Assembly: GCF_946998875.1 (NCBI RefSeq)
Contig: NZ_CAMQAY010000001.1
Location: 204,154-268,153 of the forward strand
Length of the DNA: 64,000 nt
Source: an uncultured Peptoniphilus sp.
GTDB lineage: Bacteria; Bacillota; Clostridia; Tissierellales; Peptoniphilaceae
Reading direction: 5' to 3'
Position numbers and translations under genes: made by a program. The notes beneath the pieces are model-generated. The model worked only from the letters and a program-made list of their open reading frames with translations, was not told the DNA's origin and searched no databases. Below, in pieces: positions 59,866 through 64,000 of this stretch (position 1 is the first letter of the stretch; every line of letters begins with the position of its first letter).

Positions 59866-61599
59866 ATGAAAAAGACAAAAATTGTTGCCACAATTGGACC
59901 TGCCAGTGAAAGTGAAGAAGTTTTAAGAAAATTATTCACAGAGGGTGTAAATGTTGCAAGACTAAATTTTTCTCATGGAAGCCACCATGAACACAAGGTA
60001 AAAATTGACAGAATAAAAAAATTAAGACGGGAAATGGATATACCCATTGGCATAATGCTTGACACCAAGGGACCAGAAATTAGACTGGGAGACATTGATG
60101 GAGAAGTTCTTCTTCAAAGTGGCGAAGAATTTATTTTAACTAACAAGGATTTAGTTGGCGATGAAAAAATTGCCAGCATCTCCTACAAAGAGCTTTACAA
60201 GGATGTGAAAGTGGGCGGCAAAATTTTAATAGACGACGGACTTGTGGAGTTACTTGTAAAAGAAATTCGTGGAGAGGAAATTATAACAGAAGTGGAAAAT
60301 TCTGGCGCCATTTCATCTCACAAGGGAGTTAATGTACCTGGAGCCAACTTAAATCTTCCTGCCCTAACAGAAAGAGATATAGAAGATATAAAGTTTGGAA
60401 TAAAGGAAGACATAGATTTTATAGCGGCATCTTTTGTTAGGTCTAGAGAAGATGTCCTTGCCATAAGAAAAGTTCTTGAAGAAGAGAGGGACTACACCAC
60501 AAAAATTATTTCTAAGATTGAATCACAAAAGGCAGTGGAATTAATTGACGAGATTATAGAAGTTTCTGACGGAATAATGGTTGCCAGGGGAGATTTGGGC
60601 GTTGAAATCGAGACAGAAGCTGTGCCAATAGTGCAAAAGGAAATTATAAAAAAGTGTAATATAGTTGGGAAATCTGTCATCACTGCAACTCAAATGCTTG
60701 ACTCCATGATTAGAAATCCAAGACCAACTCGTGCAGAGACAAATGATGTTGCCAATGCAGTTCTTGACGGGACAAGTGCCGTCATGCTTTCTGGCGAAAC
60801 TGCCAGCGGAAAATATCCCCTAGAAGCAGTCATCACAATGAGAAAAATTTTGGAGTACACAGAAAATACTATTGACCACGATGAAATTTTGGAAAATAGA
60901 ATAAGAGATGTGGAAAAATCCATGACTAACTCTATAGGAAGATCTGCCTGCGTAATTGCAAGAGACCTTGGAGCAGAGGCCATAATCACAGCTACAACTT
61001 CAGGCAACACTTCAAGAGCCATTGCAAAATTTAGACCAGAGACGCCAATTATTGCATCAACACCCTTTGAAAAAGTTAAAAATCAGCTTAGCCTTGTCTG
61101 GGGCATCACACCAGTTAAAGTTTTAAACTTTAAGGACACAGACAATTTAATTGACGCTTCAATGGAAGTTGCAGTGTCAAAGGGCTTAATAAAATCTGGA
61201 GATTTAGTTGTCCTTACTGCAGGAGTGCCTGCTGGCATTGCTGGTTCAACTAACCTTCTAAAAATTGAAAATGTTTCAGAAATTTTAGGAAGGGGAACTC
61301 CAATAGGAAAGAAGAAAAAGAAGGCTAGAGCTCTTGTGGCAAATGGGATTGAAGACTTGGAAAGAGACTTTAAGATAAAGGACATCATAGTATGCCAAGG
61401 AACTGATGGCAGGATGATTCCTTACATGGAAAAATCTTCTGGCTTTATAACAGAAGAAGCTGGCTTCACATCAAATGGAGCTGTGGCGGCAATTTCTCTT
61501 GGAAAAACTGCCATAGTTGGAGTAAAAGATATAACCAAAAAAATAAAAACTGGTGACCTCATAACCATTGACCCCGTAGATGGAACTGTTAGAAGATAA
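59866..61599 (+). CDS. pyk: Pyruvate kinase
   Basis: 577 aa. TKIVATIGPASE at the start, MLDTKGPEIRLG, the catalytic IISKIESQKAVELIDEI near 215, MVARGDLGVEI and ATQMLDSMIRNPRPTRAE. The last 100 or so residues are the extra PEP-synthase-like domain of Bacillus-type enzymes (VCQGTDGRMIPYMEKSSGFI). It makes pyruvate and ATP, ending glycolysis. RBS GAGGTGAT. Confidence 0.97.
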   Translation: MKKTKIVATIGPASESEEVLRKLFTEGVNVARLNFSHGSHHEHKVKIDRIKKLRREMDIPIGIMLDTKGPEIRLGDIDGEVLLQSGEEFILTNKDLVGDEKIASISYKELYKDVKVGGKILIDDGLVELLVKEIRGEEIITEVENSGAISSHKGVNVPGANLNLPALTERDIEDIKFGIKEDIDFIAASFVRSREDVLAIRKVLEEERDYTTKIISKIESQKAVELIDEIIEVSDGIMVARGDLGVEIETEAVPIVQKEIIKKCNIVGKSVITATQMLDSMIRNPRPTRAETNDVANAVLDGTSAVMLSGETASGKYPLEAVITMRKILEYTENTIDHDEILENRIRDVEKSMTNSIGRSACVIARDLGAEAIITATTSGNTSRAIAKFRPETPIIASTPFEKVKNQLSLVWGITPVKVLNFKDTDNLIDASMEVAVSKGLIKSGDLVVLTAGVPAGIAGSTNLLKIENVSEILGRGTPIGKKKKKARALVANGIEDLERDFKIKDIIVCQGTDGRMIPYMEKSSGFITEEAGFTSNGAVAAISLGKTAIVGVKDITKKIKTGDLITIDPVDGTVRR

Positions 61600-61631
61600 A
61601 AAATTTTGACAAAATAAAAATTTGCATAAAA

Positions 61632-61676
61632 AAAAGACCTCGTGATTATTAAAAATTATCACTAAAGAGGTCTTTT
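61632..61676. terminator. Bidirectional terminator after pyk
   Basis: Stem AAAAGACCTC / GAGGTCTTTT (61632-61641 with 61667-61676), inner GTGAT/ATCAC, with A and T tracts both sides. It includes the stop codon of the convergent gene. Confidence 0.9.
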
Positions 61677-62377
61677 ATTTTTGTGTAATTAATTCTCTTT
61701 AAATTTTCTTCTCTGTCCTTTAAGTTTGAGTTAAAGTTTTCAAATTTTATCTTAAACTTTTTTGATTCAGACATTAATTTTAGATTTGCCAATCGCTCCG
61801 ATTCATTTAGATAATTAAAATAGTTTTCACTTTTATTTTTTAGCTTGCAGTAAATTTTGTCCAAGTCTTTAGAAAGTCCAAGTAAATGATTTAAAGTTAA
61901 AATAAGGTCCATTGTGAAAAATATTGTAAATATCGAAGCTAGTGACTCAATAATTCTATCTTCAGCAGCTGATAAAAATAATAACATCACTGGAGTAAAA
62001 TATTTGACGATAATTATATTTGCCATGCCAAAAACTATAAGGCCGTAAAGGCAAACTCTGCTTTTAATTTGGAAGGGATAGTCGCTGTAGTCCCACCATC
62101 TTTGGTGAAAAAATCTCTCCAAAAAATATCCTATAATGTACTCAATTGTGCAAGATAAAAGGGCAGAGTAAATAAAAATATGAAGGCTTGAGTCAAAATT
62201 TTTAAGCATCAAATATGATAGTGTTGCGCCAATGCCATAGATGGGGCAGGCTGGTCCAATTAGAAAGCCTCTGTTATACATTTTATCTAACTCAATAGTA
62301 GAGCAAGGGAAGCTCTCCCAGCACCAGCCTATAAAGGAGTAGATAAAAAATATTAGATATAATTCTGAAATTTTCAT
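61649..62377 (-). CDS. Putative ABC-transporter type IV (COG4905-like) membrane protein
   Basis: 242 aa, about five membrane helices. The start LYLIFFIYSFIGWCWESF, RGFLIGPACPIYGIGA and EYIIGYFLERFFHQRWWDYS are hallmarks of this uncharacterised family, annotated as a putative ABC permease. No ATPase gene is near. The C-terminal 70 residues are soluble and Lys-rich. The ATG overlaps the HD gene stop (ATGA), so the two are coupled. Confidence 0.85.
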   Translation of the reverse strand: MKISELYLIFFIYSFIGWCWESFPCSTIELDKMYNRGFLIGPACPIYGIGATLSYLMLKNFDSSLHIFIYSALLSCTIEYIIGYFLERFFHQRWWDYSDYPFQIKSRVCLYGLIVFGMANIIIVKYFTPVMLLFLSAAEDRIIESLASIFTIFFTMDLILTLNHLLGLSKDLDKIYCKLKNKSENYFNYLNESERLANLKLMSESKKFKIKFENFNSNLKDREENLKRINYTKIKDLFSDNF

Positions 62378-62844
62378 AAATTTTCTAAACCCACTTTCAC
62401 AAATCTTGACGAAACAGTTTCCACAGCAGAAACATATTTGTCAGAGTAAGTTACAATCCAAGATTCCAAATACCTTGGCGGAATAATAGTTAGAGGGAAC
62501 ATGTGCTTTATTATAATATCTCTCTCAAGGCGATTTAAGTTTAATTCACTCTTTGCATTCTTATAAGCCCTCATTGGATGAGTAAAGCCATGAATCCACC
62601 TTTCCCTTTTGCCATCGTGCCAATCGTATAGGAAATAATCGTGAAGAAGGGCGCCCCTTATCATGGAGTCCATGTCCACATCCAAATTGTATTTTTCTGC
62701 AATTTCAATGGATTTTTTTGCAACAGAAATAACATGAGTGTAGACAGATGTGTTGCCATGTTGTATGAAATTTTTTGTTTCATTAAATCTCGTGTTCTCA
62801 CTTAAGAAGGCGATGATTTCTTCAAGTTTTTCTTTGTTATTCAT
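62374..62844 (-). CDS. HD-domain phosphohydrolase
   Basis: 156 aa. Metal-binding pattern H...HD...D: YTHVISVAKKS near residue 36, LLHDYFLYDWHDG near 68, a second pair of His in HGFTHPMRAYKNA and IIKHMFPL, and Asp in TYSDKYVS near 135. The family hydrolyses nucleotides or phosphate esters; substrate unknown. First gene of a two-gene unit, RBS GAGGAG. Confidence 0.88.
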   Translation of the reverse strand: MNNKEKLEEIIAFLSENTRFNETKNFIQHGNTSVYTHVISVAKKSIEIAEKYNLDVDMDSMIRGALLHDYFLYDWHDGKRERWIHGFTHPMRAYKNAKSELNLNRLERDIIIKHMFPLTIIPPRYLESWIVTYSDKYVSAVETVSSRFVKVGLENL

Positions 62845-62981
62845 AAAATCTCCTCATTGTTATTCTAATCTATAAAAGTAAAATTATTTCAAAGTTTTTG
62901 TTAAATTTTTGAGACATTTAAAAATTTTATGTAATAATTATAAGCCTTTTACAGAAAAAAATTTTAAAAATTTTAATTTGC

Positions 62982-63019
62982 AAAAAATAAAAGCCATATT
63001 CCTATGACTTTTATTTTTT
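62982..63019 (-). terminator. Terminator of the Lys/Glu-rich repeat protein gene
   Basis: Near-perfect 17-bp stem (62982-62998 with 63003-63019, one mismatch) around a 4-base loop; T-rich on the minus strand. Confidence 0.75.
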
Positions 63020-63020
63020 A

Positions 63021-64000
63021 CTAAAATTTTGTTTCAAAGTAAATTCTCTTTTCGCCTTCTGTCAAAATATCTGTGATTTCTAATAATTTTGCACTTTCCT
63101 TGTCAACAGAGATTAAAGAACTTGCCTTCTCAACAATAGAAGGACTTAGAGAATACCTTTCAGCAATTTTTTTAATTTCATCTGGGTTTTTAATTGTAAA
63201 TTCGTAAGTGACCTTGTCCTTTCTCTTTAAGATTGTTGGATTAGTCTTTACAGAATTTAAAAATTCAGCTAAGTTTTCTCTTGTAAGTGATTTTTTAATA
63301 TCATCAACTGAATAGTTTTCGTCTAAAGGCTTTTTAGTTTTAAGGTCTTCAACTTTGATGTTTATTTTTTCACTTGCAAGCTCCCAAGGATTTTCGCTTA
63401 GGGATTTTATTATGTCGCTGTATTTTTCATTAGTAGAAATAATTTTTTCTGCTTTAGTTTCTTCAAGAGGCTTTTCAGTTTTTTCTTTAGCTTCAGGGTT
63501 AGCTTCAACTTTTTCAACCTTAGGCTCAACTTTTTCCACAGCTTCATTGACTTTTGCCTTAGCTTCTTCGATTTTAGGTTCAACCTTTTCAGCTTTTGCT
63601 TTAGATTTTTCCGCAGGTTTTTCAGCCTTTGCTTCAGCTTTTTTCACTGGCTTAGCAGCTTCTTCTTTAGCTTCTACTTTTGGCTCAACCACATCTACCT
63701 TAGGCTCAACTTTTTTTACAGGTTCATTGACTTTTGCCTTAGCTTCTTCTATTTTTGGTTCAACCTTTTCTACTGGCTTTTCAACTTTTTCAGCCTTAGC
63801 TTGAGTTTTTTCTGGAGCCTTTTCAGTTTTCGCTTCAGATTTTTCCACTGGCTTTGCAGTTTCTTTTTTAACTTCAGTCTTGGCTTCAACCTTTTCTACT
63901 TTTGGCTCAACCTTTTTTACAGGCTCATTAACTTTTGTCTTAGCCTCTTCTATTTTTGGTTCAACCTTTTCTACTGGCTTTTCAACTTTTTCAGCCTTAG
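63021..64000 (-). CDS. Lys/Glu-rich repeat protein, C-terminal part
   Basis: The frame is open to the window edge, so the N-terminus is missing; 325 residues are visible. A GTG at 63848 could be read as a start, but the repeat pattern continues upstream of it without a break. The first 185 residues are Lys/Glu/Ala/Pro/Val only, built of 67-residue repeats with KAEKVEKPVEKVEPKIEEAK. The last 140 residues are a different, ordinary-composition domain (ENPWELASEKINIKVEDLK, RYSLSPSIVEKASSL) that I do not recognise. It may be a surface or nucleoid-associated protein; function unknown. Confidence 0.8.
   Translation of the reverse strand, partial: KAEKVEKPVEKVEPKIEEAKTKVNEPVKKVEPKVEKVEAKTEVKKETAKPVEKSEAKTEKAPEKTQAKAEKVEKPVEKVEPKIEEAKAKVNEPVKKVEPKVDVVEPKVEAKEEAAKPVKKAEAKAEKPAEKSKAKAEKVEPKIEEAKAKVNEAVEKVEPKVEKVEANPEAKEKTEKPLEETKAEKIISTNEKYSDIIKSLSENPWELASEKINIKVEDLKTKKPLDENYSVDDIKKSLTRENLAEFLNSVKTNPTILKRKDKVTYEFTIKNPDEIKKIAERYSLSPSIVEKASSLISVDKESAKLLEITDILTEGEKRIYFETKF
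63597..63998 (-). repeat. Two tandem 201-bp coding repeats
   Basis: Unit 1 at 63798-63998 and unit 2 at 63597-63797, each 67 codons. Both start KAEKVEKPVEKVEPKIEEAK and share VNEPVKKVEPKV. A shortened third unit begins at 63596 and lacks the KPVEKVE segment. More units probably lie outside the window. Confidence 0.8.

Noticed and set aside
63355..63804. 149-codon Ser/Phe/Ala-rich frame on the plus strand
   Set aside because: It is the complement of the Lys/Glu repeats; such repetitive DNA leaves antisense frames open by composition.
1..64000. CRISPR arrays, transposase genes, prophage
   Set aside because: I looked for regularly spaced direct repeats, transposase motifs and phage gene runs and found none.

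Overview
The window is AT-rich, densely packed bacterial DNA with strong Shine-Dalgarno sites, frequent TTG/GTG starts, tight ATGA overlaps and many intrinsic terminators. The gene set is that of a low-GC Gram-positive: MrnC, ThyX, YacP, WhiA, HPr, a PrsA-like foldase, FtsEX with an M23 hydrolase, and an rplJL leader. A soluble NAD-linked [FeFe] hydrogenase operon and glutamate dehydrogenase point to a strict anaerobe that ferments amino acids. A relative of the Peptoniphilus/Anaerococcus group (Tissierellia) is my best guess; this is inference from gene content, not a sequence match.

Layout. 1-3.7 kb: end of cysS, then mrnC-thyX-rlmB-yacP and a zinc-ribbon/SH3 membrane protein. 3.7-14 kb: a DUF2207-like protein, trxB, a MATE exporter, an M24 peptidase, an MltG-like protein, and a rightward run rluA-family / addB-like / 5-formyl-THF cyclo-ligase / CPBP protease. 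14-22.6 kb: yitT, gdhA, the leftward hydrogenase operon (nuoE-like, a small HndB-position protein, nuoF-like, hydA), and a CofE-like ligase. 22.8-26.8 kb: ftsE-ftsX-M23 hydrolase-S41 protease, a wall-remodelling and division module. 26.9-34.3 kb: VOC protein, tRNA-Cys, folA with a two-component system, an FAD dehydrogenase, trmL and a DinG-like helicase. 34.4-39.3 kb: rpmG-secE-nusG-rplK-rplA, then a second yitT-type gene behind a long structured leader, then rplJ-rplL behind an L10 leader. 39.3-42.9 kb: a LacI regulator divergent from a DHDPS-family aldolase and an Nramp-like transporter. 42.9-45.4 kb: leftward cysK-cysE-nfo preceded by a short leader peptide with three consecutive Cys codons and an intrinsic terminator. 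45.4-46.3 kb: about 0.9 kb with no gene, carrying GC-rich nested palindromes. 46.3-61.6 kb: glmU-prs-pth-mfd-prsA, whiA-HPr, dnaE-pfkA-pyk. 61.6-64 kb: a COG4905-type membrane protein, an HD protein, and the C-terminal part of a Lys/Glu-rich repeat protein that runs off the window.

The best candidate for something undescribed is the cysK leader. A promoter, a Shine-Dalgarno site, a 23-codon ORF with tandem Cys codons, a hairpin starting at the last Cys codon, and a terminator before cysK together look like ribosome-mediated attenuation by Cys-tRNA. I saw no T-box sequence there. Next come the 280-nt structured leader of the second yitT gene, the LacI/aldolase/Nramp-like cassette whose transporter lacks the usual metal-binding motifs, and a perfect palindrome over the -10 box of the hydrogenase operon.
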